From Bacteroidota bacterium (GTDB lineage Bacteria; Bacteroidota; Bacteroidia; Bacteroidales; JAGNHN01), in contig JAKLHK010000029.1 in NCBI GenBank assembly GCA_022710185.1, forward strand, positions 1-37,617: a stretch of 37,617 nucleotides of DNA. The letters run 5' to 3'. Each line of letters opens with the position of its first letter. Position 1 is the first letter of the stretch. The position numbers and the translations under genes were made by a program. This document shows positions 17,747-25,210 of this stretch, piece after piece. Below the pieces are notes generated by a model. It saw nothing but the letters and a program-made list of their open reading frames with translations. It ran no database searches and was not told where the DNA came from.

Positions 17747-17754
17747 CAAAGGTA
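17747..17754 (-). promoter_or_regulatory. Bacteroidota -7 promoter element for the S9 peptidase
   Basis: The minus strand reads TACCTTTG, 19 nt before the ATG at 17727. Confidence 0.5.
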
Positions 17755-17835
17755 TGAAAGAGAAGGCTTGATGTCCGCATTTACACATGGGCACATGTGC
17801 GCATGTTCGATTTGGGACAGGGGGGGCTACGTCCT

Positions 17836-17870
17836 ATGTTAAATGTTAAATGTTAAATGTTAAATGTTAT
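17836..17870. repeat. Heptamer tandem array (ATGTTAA), five units
   Basis: Four exact ATGTTAA units and a fifth, ATGTTAT, lie in the gap between the S9 gene and the convergently placed end of the GWxTD gene. The array is non-coding. Confidence 0.95.
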
Positions 17871-17990
17871 CTACTATCCGTTATATGTTTTCTGGACCCT
17901 GAGCCTTGCACTGGCTTGTCGATGTGTTGTCGAAGGGTGTGCTGTGTCCGTTGCCTATTGTCCTTTGAGCTGAATGGTGAAGCTGTCGCG

Positions 17991-19451
17991 TTAGCGGGGA
18001 TCCTGGTAGTAGGTGTCGATCTTCCCTCCCCAGTGGCGTTCGGTGCCTTTCTGGTCGAGGTCGAAGCCATCGGTAGTGCGGCGCATCACCTCGAGCTGCC
18101 AGCGGTAGTTGTTCACCTCGCCGATGGCATCACTGTGGATGAGCTCGAAATCGTTGGTGACGTTGTCCCGGGAGCAGAATACGAATTTCTTGTTGGTCTG
18201 GTTCTTCAGTTGGTAGTAGTGCCAGATCTCGTAGGGATAAGCTGAGGGTTCGTGGTGGCTTTCGGCAATGGTGTTGGGTGGGCCGTATTTGAGGTAGACC
18301 ATCCCCCGGTCAGTCTCATAGCCTTTTTTGATGGGGGTACTGAAGTGCTGGTCCACATGGGCTACGCTGGCCCTGTACTCCAGCCATGCCGCCCTGGGGT
18401 TGAGCTCGTTACGTTCCAGCCAGAAATTGAGGAAGTACTGCTGCATCAGGGCCAGGTCGGCGCTGGCCAGGTGCTTCTCGGCAAACACCCGCTCCATCTC
18501 GGTACTGATAGGCAGCAGGGTGCGGATGTATGCAGCCAGGGTGTCGGTACGGGAGATCTCCTCCACGAAGGAACTGCGCACATCGAGTACACGGATGTCT
18601 TCGAGGGAGAGCTGCACATTGGGGTTGATGCGTTGGAAGAAGACCTCGTTTCCGGCCACCTTTTCGTTGCGGCTGTTCCTTACCTCGGTCACCAACAGGT
18701 AATTGCCGCTGGGCAGCCGACCGAGATCGAACTCCTGCAGCAGGGGCACCACGGGGGCGGAAGTGCTGCGCGACTGGCGCTGCAGTTCCTTTACCTTTTC
18801 CCCGGTCTCATAGCCCTGCACATACTGGCTGATAAGGAAGCCACTCCCGGGTCCGAAGGCAGCTTCGGTGCCATAGATCTCTACGTATAAGCGCATACGG
18901 TCGACGCTTTCAGGGTAATAATTGAACACATACGGCACCAGGTCGAAACCCGATTTGGTCAGAATGCCCGGCTGTGCAGCCCGGGTGTAGGAATCCAGCA
19001 GCTGGACCCCGGAGAGGCTGACTTCTCCCGCAGGGAAACCGATGTTGAGGGATTGGCTGTGGGTAATGGCCGGGTCCTTGCCATGCAGGTCCCGGATGCT
19101 GATCTCAAACACATAGTCGCCGCTGTCGAGCAGGAAGCGCTGCTGGTCGATGAAATTGATGCCGATGTTGAGGGTATCGGTGATCAGGGGGCTTCTGAGT
19201 TCGTATTTGCGGAAGTCCGCGATGCGCTCGCCCTGTTTGAAGATCATGATCACCTCGGCGCTGCCGGTGAACCCTCCTTCAGCAGAAACCAGCTGCAGGG
19301 TGGCCGCATTAACGCTGAGATAAGTCTCCAGGAAGGGGCCATCCTGGGGTGACCAGAATGAGCATAAGCTGAGGTTGGCCTTTAAGCCGCTGTTGGCGGA
19401 GACGGACAAGGAGATCAGGAGTAAGAGGCTGAGGGTAAGGGTTTTTCTCAT
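17991..19451 (-). CDS. GWxTD-domain protein
   Basis: This 486-aa exported protein has a signal peptide (1-19, SVSAN). The N-terminal ~290 residues are beta-rich and unrecognised. The C-terminal part matches the GWxTD domain family seen in Bacteroidota: GYETDRGMVYLKYGPPN, then YPYEIWHYYQL, then a conserved end with RHWGGKIDTYYQDPR. The function is unknown. A promoter element lies just upstream. Confidence 0.82.
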   Translation of the reverse strand: MRKTLTLSLLLLISLSVSANSGLKANLSLCSFWSPQDGPFLETYLSVNAATLQLVSAEGGFTGSAEVIMIFKQGERIADFRKYELRSPLITDTLNIGINFIDQQRFLLDSGDYVFEISIRDLHGKDPAITHSQSLNIGFPAGEVSLSGVQLLDSYTRAAQPGILTKSGFDLVPYVFNYYPESVDRMRLYVEIYGTEAAFGPGSGFLISQYVQGYETGEKVKELQRQSRSTSAPVVPLLQEFDLGRLPSGNYLLVTEVRNSRNEKVAGNEVFFQRINPNVQLSLEDIRVLDVRSSFVEEISRTDTLAAYIRTLLPISTEMERVFAEKHLASADLALMQQYFLNFWLERNELNPRAAWLEYRASVAHVDQHFSTPIKKGYETDRGMVYLKYGPPNTIAESHHEPSAYPYEIWHYYQLKNQTNKKFVFCSRDNVTNDFELIHSDAIGEVNNYRWQLEVMRRTTDGFDLDQKGTERHWGGKIDTYYQDPR

Positions 19452-19477
19452 GGATGGCTGGGTGCTTGGCTGAACTT

Positions 19478-19485
19478 CAAAGGTA
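19478..19485 (-). promoter_or_regulatory. Bacteroidota -7 promoter element for the GWxTD gene
   Basis: The minus strand reads TACCTTTG, 26 nt before the ATG at 19451. Confidence 0.5.
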
Positions 19486-19699
19486 AGGGAAAACCAGTGG
19501 CGGAATCCAGTGAGGGGCAGGGAATGGACGTCGCGGACAAGGGAAGGGAGGGGGGGGCAGGCATCCTCAGGGGCCGGGATCTTGAGAAAGTCTGGGTGGA
19601 GAAAGGGGGACTACCCGCAAAGGATTGCTGAAAAATTTGCCTGGTCTATCTATTTTCTTTCCCGGAATATTAATTTTTCATGTAACCTGCACGAAGTCA

Positions 19700-19729
19700 T
19701 TGCGTATATGGGGGACTTCGCTAATTTTG
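19700..19729 (+). promoter_or_regulatory. Complete Bacteroidota-type promoter for the chaperone-usher-like cluster
   Basis: TTG at 19700-19702 and TAATTTTG at 19722-19729 are separated by 19 nt, matching the Bacteroidota -33/-7 arrangement. It is the best promoter in the window. The leader to the ATG at 19780 is about 45 nt. Confidence 0.7.
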
Positions 19730-19779
19730 CGCAGTCAGTTGCTTAAAAGCAGTAGTGTCAAACCCAAATCGTTTCAAAA

Positions 19780-20340
19780 ATGAAGAAAGTACTTCTCGTG
19801 GCCACCGCCCTGATGATCGGAGGCATGTTTAACCTGGTGAAAGCGCAGGACAACCATGATGATGTCCATACCATCAACTTCACCATCCCCTCGGTAACCC
19901 TGCTTGATATCGAATCTGCAGGGAGCACCACCCTTACCTTTACTGCCACTGCACCTACAGAAGCCGGGGACTCCCTGACTTTCCCGTCCACCGACAATTC
20001 GCTCTGGCTGAACTACACTTCCATCAAGGCCACCTCCACTACCACGCGTAAGATCACCGCCGTGCTCGATATAGCAGCCCCGGCCAATACCACGCTGAAA
20101 GTGACGGCAGCTACTGCCACCACGGGTTTCGGTGGACGCGGCACCACAGCTGGCCAGGTTTCATTGTCGACCACCGCAGCATCAGTCATCACCGGCATCA
20201 CTTCCTGCTACACCCTCGACGGAGACAGCAAGGGTTCTCAGCTGACCTACCAATGGAACCGCACGGGCACGGCCAATTATGGTAACCTGAATGCGGATAC
20301 CGATCCGGTAGAGGTTACCTATACGCTTCAGGATAACTAA
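19780..20340 (+). CDS. Secreted subunit 1 of the chaperone-usher-like cluster
   Basis: This 186-aa secreted protein has a signal peptide (1-23, LVKAQ). It is homologous to the product at 23976-24542. Shared blocks are ..LD(I/L)E, AP.EAG, DNS.W.NYTS...TTR.IT, I.GI..C or the equivalent, G..LTY, and a final V.(V/I)TYTL.D. It is Ser/Thr-rich and beta-strand-like, with one Cys. I do not match it to a classical fimbrial family; spore-coat-U-like and DUF4402-like subunits are the nearest in style. First in the cluster and closest to the promoter, it may be the major subunit. A 128-nt gap to the next gene could allow higher expression of this gene. Confidence 0.75.
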   Translation: MKKVLLVATALMIGGMFNLVKAQDNHDDVHTINFTIPSVTLLDIESAGSTTLTFTATAPTEAGDSLTFPSTDNSLWLNYTSIKATSTTTRKITAVLDIAAPANTTLKVTAATATTGFGGRGTTAGQVSLSTTAASVITGITSCYTLDGDSKGSQLTYQWNRTGTANYGNLNADTDPVEVTYTLQDN

Positions 20341-20468
20341 GAGTTAAGGCCCCTGCTTTCAGGCCCATGCCCTGAAACGTGGCGGCGGATGTTTTATGGA
20401 TCAGGCCTGTGGGCATCCGCAGCGCCTGGTCCGTTTACGTTGTAGTTGCTTCCCAAGTCCCTGTAGCC

Positions 20469-21263
20469 ATGATACGATCTGCGCTGGTCATGATCTTCCT
20501 TTGGATAGCCGTCTGGGGAACCCAGTCGCAGGTCATGGTGCTCAACGGACTCACCCATGAGTTCCGCATGAGTCCCGGTGAGGCCCAGAAGGGATACATC
20601 GATGTGCGCAATGTCGGTAAGAAGCCAGCCCGGGTTTTCCTGGAAGTGCAGGATTATAGCTTTCATGCCGACGGGAGCACCGAATACCTTGACCAGGGTT
20701 CACTCCAGCGCTCCAATGCCGCCTGGATCATCCTCAGCCCCTCCTTCATGACCCTGGAAGCCGGCCAGCAGTTCCGTTTCGTCTTCGAAGTACAGCCGCC
20801 CCAAACTGACACGCTCGTGGGGACCTATTGGAGCATGATCATGGTAGAAAGCGACAGGGTTTTGGATACCAGTCTCTTTGAAGGAGGCTTTGCCGTGACC
20901 AGCAAGGTAAGATACGGGATCCAGGTAGTGACGGATATCAAAGGGGACGCCCTGGCCCAGCTCGATTTCCGGGATGTGGCGGTAAACCGCCTCGACAGCG
21001 CCTATCTGCTCACGGTGGATATATATAATGTGGGCGGGGTGAAGCTACGCCCTACGCCCTCATTGGAGATATTCCACTCCAATGGGCATTCGCTCGGAAC
21101 GTTCAGCGCGGAGCCGCGCCGCTTGTATCCCGGAACCTCGCACCGGTTCGAGATCCTGCTGCCGGACCTCGCGCCGGGGAAATATAAGGGCATCCTCCTG
21201 GCGGACACCGAAGGCCAGGAGGTGTTTGGAACCCAGATCACGCTCGATATCAGCGATGATTAA
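20469..21263 (+). CDS. PapD-like two-domain chaperone
   Basis: This 264-aa protein has a signal peptide (1-20) and two immunoglobulin-like halves. The first (about 23-145) carries MSPGEAQKGYIDVRNVGKKPARVFLEV and SNAAWIILSPSFMTLEAGQQFRFVFEVQPP...GTYWSMIMVE, the sort of strand pattern seen in PapD-type periplasmic chaperones (NxG, W..P..F.L..GQ). The second (about 150-264) includes VYNVGG-like VDIYNVGGVKL and ends GTQITLDISDD. There are no membrane segments. A Gram-positive WxL-linked DUF916 protein is the other family it resembles. Its stop overlaps the usher-like gene by 8 nt. The ATG at 20469 is preferred to an upstream start at 20379 because it begins a proper signal peptide. Confidence 0.7.
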   Translation: MIRSALVMIFLWIAVWGTQSQVMVLNGLTHEFRMSPGEAQKGYIDVRNVGKKPARVFLEVQDYSFHADGSTEYLDQGSLQRSNAAWIILSPSFMTLEAGQQFRFVFEVQPPQTDTLVGTYWSMIMVESDRVLDTSLFEGGFAVTSKVRYGIQVVTDIKGDALAQLDFRDVAVNRLDSAYLLTVDIYNVGGVKLRPTPSLEIFHSNGHSLGTFSAEPRRLYPGTSHRFEILLPDLAPGKYKGILLADTEGQEVFGTQITLDISDD

Positions 21264-23979
21264 ACTGCGCCTGGCCGGTATCCTTTTTTTCCTCCCTCTC
21301 CTCCTGACCGGTCAGGTGATCAAGGTACGTCCCGTAAAGCAGCCAGCTGTTGAGGCGGTACCCGGCAGCACCATCAGCCTGTCTTTTTCGCTCCTCAATC
21401 CTTCAGAAAGCCCCATTACGCTGACGGCAGTTCCCGAACTTCCTTCCCAATGGAAGGAGGTGCTCAATCCAGGGCAGGTCACCCTTGGCCCCGGGGATTC
21501 CAGCCTCATCCTCATGGCTTACCGCATTCCAATGAACTGCCGGTCGGGCCTTCACTCCATCAAGGTATATTTCCTCCGGGCTGAGGATCAGCAACCGCTG
21601 GAAGAACTAATCTTTACCCAATCTGTCGCAGGCCGCTATGAATTGGAACTCAGCCTTACCGGCATGCCTTCCTACGTGCTCGCCGGAGAACGGGTGCAGG
21701 CGGAGCTGATGATCCGCAACCATGGGAACCGTGGACATGAAGTATACGTCGGAACCTCCCTGCAAAGCGATGCGGAGCCCTTACGGCTGATACTGGCTGC
21801 GGATTCATTCGTCCTGCTTCCCATAATCTTTCAGTCCCCACCTGATATCCTCAAGAGCCAGCTGCAGGGGGTAAATATTCATGTTACCATCCCTGAGGCA
21901 TCCGAACTCAGGTACAGCCTGTTTGAACAGCTGCGGGTGGTGCCTTCCCGGCATATCCCACCAGATCTCTACCATCGTTTTCCGCTTTCATTCGGACTGT
22001 ATTACCTGCGGACGGAGGATGCGCGCGGGGTCAGTGACGGGTTTCAGGCAGACCTGCAGGGCCAGGGCAGCCTGGATGTCAACGGATCCCATCAGCTCCA
22101 CTTTCGTGCACGGGGGCCTAATCAGTTCGGGATGAGCAACCTGGGATCTTATGATGAGTATTTTGTGACCTATACCAACCCCTGGCTTAATGTAGGTGCC
22201 GGGGATCAGGGTTTTACCATCACCCCCCTGATGGAAGCCAACCGCTTTGGACGGGGATTGAGCACCACGGTGAAGCTCGGGACGGCTGAAGCCGGGGTCT
22301 TGACCTATTCTCCCAGATTCTACCCAGAGGTTGAACGGGTAAATTCTGCCTTCCTCGGGATTAACCGGAGCGGGAGGTACCGTGCGCGATTAAACTGGAT
22401 GAACAAGGAGCTTTCTGAGCTAAGGGGGACGGCCCGGCTGGTGAGCGCCGAGGCAGGGGCAGAAGTGTTCCGGTTTATGCAGCTTGAAGGGGAGTATTCT
22501 TCCGGAGAACTGAACGGCAGACAAGGCCAGGCCTGGCGGGGACAGATGCGGATGTCGGTCAGGCGGTTTGATGGCCTCCTCGCCTATATGCACGCCGGGC
22601 AGTATTACCCCGGCTATTATACCAATACCGAGAACTACCAGGCCAACCTCACGTTCAGGGTAACCCAGCGGATCAACTTGGGGATCAACCTGCACCGCGA
22701 TTTCCAGAATGCCGCACTCGACACCCTGGTTTATGCGGCACCTCGCACAGAACGGGTGCAGGCCTTCCTCGGCCTGACGCTGCCGTCCGGAATACTGTTG
22801 AACCTGCGCGCCGGTCGCAGGGAGCAGGAAGACCGGCTGGAGCCCCGCTTGTTTCATTATGCGGAAGATTTCTTGCACCTCACGCTCAGTCGGAATGGCG
22901 CACGCTGGGGCCTTGATGTGCAGGGAGAAGTTTCTGAAACCCGCAACCTGCTCATGGGCCCAGCGCAGGCGTCATCCGGCTTCATGCTGCATGGGAACCT
23001 CAGCTATCGCCCTTCGGGCTGGCTGAACTTAAGTATGTTCCTTGCTCATTCAGGGAATACCCGCTACTCGGCCGACCTGGCCAGTTATTGGTATTACGGG
23101 GGATCGGCCAGGATGGATATACGCAAGCGGACACGCTTCTTCATCACAGCCAGGAACTCCTTCGAGACCTCAGAATACTATCGTGACCGCAGCTATCTGG
23201 AGTCTGGGCTTATCCAGGCGGTAGGGCGGCACCACGAAGTGGTATTGTCCGGTCAGTACGGCTCCAGGCAGGGGGTCCTCGATAAGCCTACCTGGTCGTA
23301 CCGGATCGGCTATGCCCTGAAGTTGGGCGTTCCCCTGAAGCGGACCACAGAGGCCAATGCCAGCATAACCGGCACGATCAGCCCCGGATCCTCCTCCATC
23401 AACCCGCAGGGATTGGTGCTTCACCTGAATGGATACACGGCCGTGACGGATGCCCAGGGGCGTTACGCTTTCTATAATATGAAGGCCGGCGACTATTTCC
23501 TGGTCATCGACCGGGAGTCCATGCCGGTAAATGCGGTTCCTTCCATCCCACAAGCCTATCCGGTGAGCGTTGCCCCGGGGGAAGAGCGCATCCTCGACTT
23601 CCGCCTGCAGGCGGGGGGGGCGATCCACGGGCAGCTCCGGATGAATGGCAAGGGAAACGGAGAAACCCATACCCCGGAAGAGAACCGCGCCTTTACTGAA
23701 CAACACTTCGTGATCGTGGAAGTGAGCGGGCCCCAGGGCAGCCAGCGCACCATCACCAGTAAGGATGGGCATTTCCGCTTTTTTCCCCTTTATCCGGGAG
23801 AATATGAGCTGAAAGTTTATCGCAATGGCATGCCCAAGGACTACCAGCTTGAAGCAGAGCGCTTCACCCTGGAGCTTGGCAGTGGTGAAGTCAAGGAAAT
23901 TAATCTTATCCTTGTAAAAAGGGAGAAGATCATACGCTTCCAGGATCAAACCATTGAGGTAAAGGTGAATAAGAAATGA
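21256..23979 (+). CDS. Usher-like outer-membrane beta-barrel protein
   Basis: This 907-aa exported protein has a signal peptide (about 1-19). Two N-terminal Ig-like domains follow (about 20-235, NPSESPITL..., NHGNRGHEVYV). A long central region (about 238-695) of short alternating strands with aromatic turns (YHRFPLSFGLYYL..., YHEVVLSGQYGS) is consistent with a beta-barrel. Two C-terminal domains follow: a carboxypeptidase-regulatory-like domain (about 700-785, GYTAVTDAQGRYAFYNMKAGDYFL) and a similar beta-sandwich (785-907). Overall length and order match a fimbrial usher: N-domain, barrel, two C-domains. I do not see the classical PF00577 signatures, so this is an analogy by architecture and context. 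It overlaps both neighbours (8 nt and 4 nt). Confidence 0.65.
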   Translation: MIKLRLAGILFFLPLLLTGQVIKVRPVKQPAVEAVPGSTISLSFSLLNPSESPITLTAVPELPSQWKEVLNPGQVTLGPGDSSLILMAYRIPMNCRSGLHSIKVYFLRAEDQQPLEELIFTQSVAGRYELELSLTGMPSYVLAGERVQAELMIRNHGNRGHEVYVGTSLQSDAEPLRLILAADSFVLLPIIFQSPPDILKSQLQGVNIHVTIPEASELRYSLFEQLRVVPSRHIPPDLYHRFPLSFGLYYLRTEDARGVSDGFQADLQGQGSLDVNGSHQLHFRARGPNQFGMSNLGSYDEYFVTYTNPWLNVGAGDQGFTITPLMEANRFGRGLSTTVKLGTAEAGVLTYSPRFYPEVERVNSAFLGINRSGRYRARLNWMNKELSELRGTARLVSAEAGAEVFRFMQLEGEYSSGELNGRQGQAWRGQMRMSVRRFDGLLAYMHAGQYYPGYYTNTENYQANLTFRVTQRINLGINLHRDFQNAALDTLVYAAPRTERVQAFLGLTLPSGILLNLRAGRREQEDRLEPRLFHYAEDFLHLTLSRNGARWGLDVQGEVSETRNLLMGPAQASSGFMLHGNLSYRPSGWLNLSMFLAHSGNTRYSADLASYWYYGGSARMDIRKRTRFFITARNSFETSEYYRDRSYLESGLIQAVGRHHEVVLSGQYGSRQGVLDKPTWSYRIGYALKLGVPLKRTTEANASITGTISPGSSSINPQGLVLHLNGYTAVTDAQGRYAFYNMKAGDYFLVIDRESMPVNAVPSIPQAYPVSVAPGEERILDFRLQAGGAIHGQLRMNGKGNGETHTPEENRAFTEQHFVIVEVSGPQGSQRTITSKDGHFRFFPLYPGEYELKVYRNGMPKDYQLEAERFTLELGSGEVKEINLILVKREKIIRFQDQTIEVKVNKK

Positions 23980-24542
23980 GCAGGAACCTGGTTATTATGT
24001 ATGTTGCCTGCATCCTTGGGTTAGTGATGGCTATATCCCCGGTCCATTCCCAGACCACGCTGACCCGCAGCCTTACCAAGCAGTTGATCCTTCAGCCCAT
24101 CGCCATGCTTGACCTGGAGCCCGATGCCTCAGCCATCAGCTTCACCCTGCCGGCGCCAGCTGAAGCCGGCGCAGCTCCTGACCTCAGCGGGATCTCGGAC
24201 AACAGCAAGTGGATCAATTATACGTCGGCGGTTCCTCCTTCCACTACCCGTGATATCACCGTGGCAGTAACCGGTGGCACGGTCCCTCCCGGGCTCAACC
24301 TCTTGCTAACCGTGAGCAGCGCAGCGGTTTCAGGGGGCGGTACGAAAGGTACTCCCACCTCGCAGGTTACCGTTGGTGCTACGGCCCAACCCTGCATTCA
24401 GGGAATTGGGGGAGCATTCACAGGCAATGGTAGCAACAGCGGGCACCAGCTGACGTATACCCTGGATTTCGGGAATTTCGCACAGTTGTATGCGGTCAAT
24501 ACGGGCAACGCCGTCATCACTTATACCTTAGTGGACCATTGA
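23976..24542 (+). CDS. Secreted subunit 2, homologous to subunit 1
   Basis: This 188-aa protein has a signal peptide (1-26, PVHSQ). It aligns with the subunit at 19780 through its length (LDLEP, PAEAGAAP, SDNSKWINYTS..STTRDITV, IQGIGGAFTGNGSNSGHQLTYTL and a final VITYTLVDH). It differs enough to be a separate, probably minor, subunit. The start ATG overlaps the usher stop by 4 nt (ATGA), and its own stop overlaps the next start by 4 nt. Confidence 0.75.
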   Translation: MSRNLVIMYVACILGLVMAISPVHSQTTLTRSLTKQLILQPIAMLDLEPDASAISFTLPAPAEAGAAPDLSGISDNSKWINYTSAVPPSTTRDITVAVTGGTVPPGLNLLLTVSSAAVSGGGTKGTPTSQVTVGATAQPCIQGIGGAFTGNGSNSGHQLTYTLDFGNFAQLYAVNTGNAVITYTLVDH

Positions 24543-25054
24543 AGACATCCGGCTACATATATGCAACCATTCTTGCCGGGCTTTTCCTTTTCATCAATAG
24601 CCATATTGTCGGTGCCCAGACGTGTACCTTCAGCGGGACTCCCTGGACATTGACCGTTTCTGCCGCTGATGTAGCCGATGCAGGCACCGATGTCACACCG
24701 ACCTACACCAGTGCAGCCAATCAATCCGTATTTGATTTGTATTATGATTTGCTCACGGAATGGACCAACAACTATACCTGGAGTGTGCAGGTCAGGATGT
24801 CAATAGTGGATTGGCCGGGTGGAGTGACCCTGGCCGTTCGAAGAACAGGTGCCGGTAGTAATTACTTCCGCCCTGGGCAAATACAAAATGGTCAGTCCTT
24901 CATCACCCTGGGCGGAACCAACCAGCCTTTTTTCAATGGACGAAGGGGCAGGGTAGATGTTCCGATTGAATACCGTATCTCGAACGTATCGGTCACTATT
25001 CCTGCAAAAAGCTACAGCACGACCGTCATCTACACCATTACCACATCTATTTAA
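24539..25054 (+). CDS. Secreted subunit 3, distinct fold, TTG start
   Basis: This 171-aa protein has a signal peptide (about 1-26, VGAQ) and starts at TTG (24539), overlapping the previous stop by 4 nt. It shares the final strand pattern (YSTTVIYTIT) but is otherwise not alignable with the other two subunits. It holds one Cys just after the signal and a run EWTNNYTWSVQVR. Last in the cluster and different from its neighbours, it may be a tip or terminating subunit. No family is recognised. Confidence 0.65.
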   Translation: MKTSGYIYATILAGLFLFINSHIVGAQTCTFSGTPWTLTVSAADVADAGTDVTPTYTSAANQSVFDLYYDLLTEWTNNYTWSVQVRMSIVDWPGGVTLAVRRTGAGSNYFRPGQIQNGQSFITLGGTNQPFFNGRRGRVDVPIEYRISNVSVTIPAKSYSTTVIYTITTSI

Positions 25055-25116
25055 CGTAATGTTGTCGTAGTGTGCCATTCCGCCTTGCCCACTTATCGGC
25101 CTGTTCACCCATCCCC

Positions 25117-25152
25117 GCACTCGCACTCACACTCGCACTCGCACTCGCACTC
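25117..25152. repeat. Hexamer tandem array (GCACTC), six units
   Basis: Units are gcactc, gcactc, acactc, then three gcactc. It lies in the leader of the M3 peptidase gene, about 30 bp upstream of its -7 element. In a longer open frame it would encode (His-Ser)n, but that frame is not considered coding. Confidence 0.9.
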
Positions 25153-25182
25153 ATACCCACCCTCTCCCTCGCACCCATTTCC

Positions 25183-25190
25183 TATCTTTG
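25183..25190 (+). promoter_or_regulatory. Bacteroidota -7 promoter element for the M3 peptidase
   Basis: TATCTTTG lies 20 nt before the ATG at 25211. No clear -33 TTG is seen; the hexamer array lies just upstream. Confidence 0.5.
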
Positions 25191-25210
25191 CCCCTCATCC
25201 CTTGACCACC

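Larger units (their letters stand above)
19452..19779. other. 328-bp intergenic region with two promoters, otherwise empty
   Basis: It holds the divergent promoters for the GWxTD gene (19478-19485) and the fibre cluster (19700-19729). Between them is a purine/G-rich stretch (about 19500-19620) in which no gene or RNA structure was recognised. A short open frame at 19510-19746 is judged spurious. Confidence 0.7.

Noticed and set aside
19510..19746. 78-aa open frame in the intergenic region
   Set aside because: It is Arg/Gly-rich from a G-rich stretch, has no start signal and overlaps the promoter of the fibre cluster.
25070..25210. N-terminal extension of the M3 peptidase with a poly-His-Ser stretch
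   Set aside because: It is the translation of the hexamer array and promoter; the lipobox signal peptide begins at 25211.
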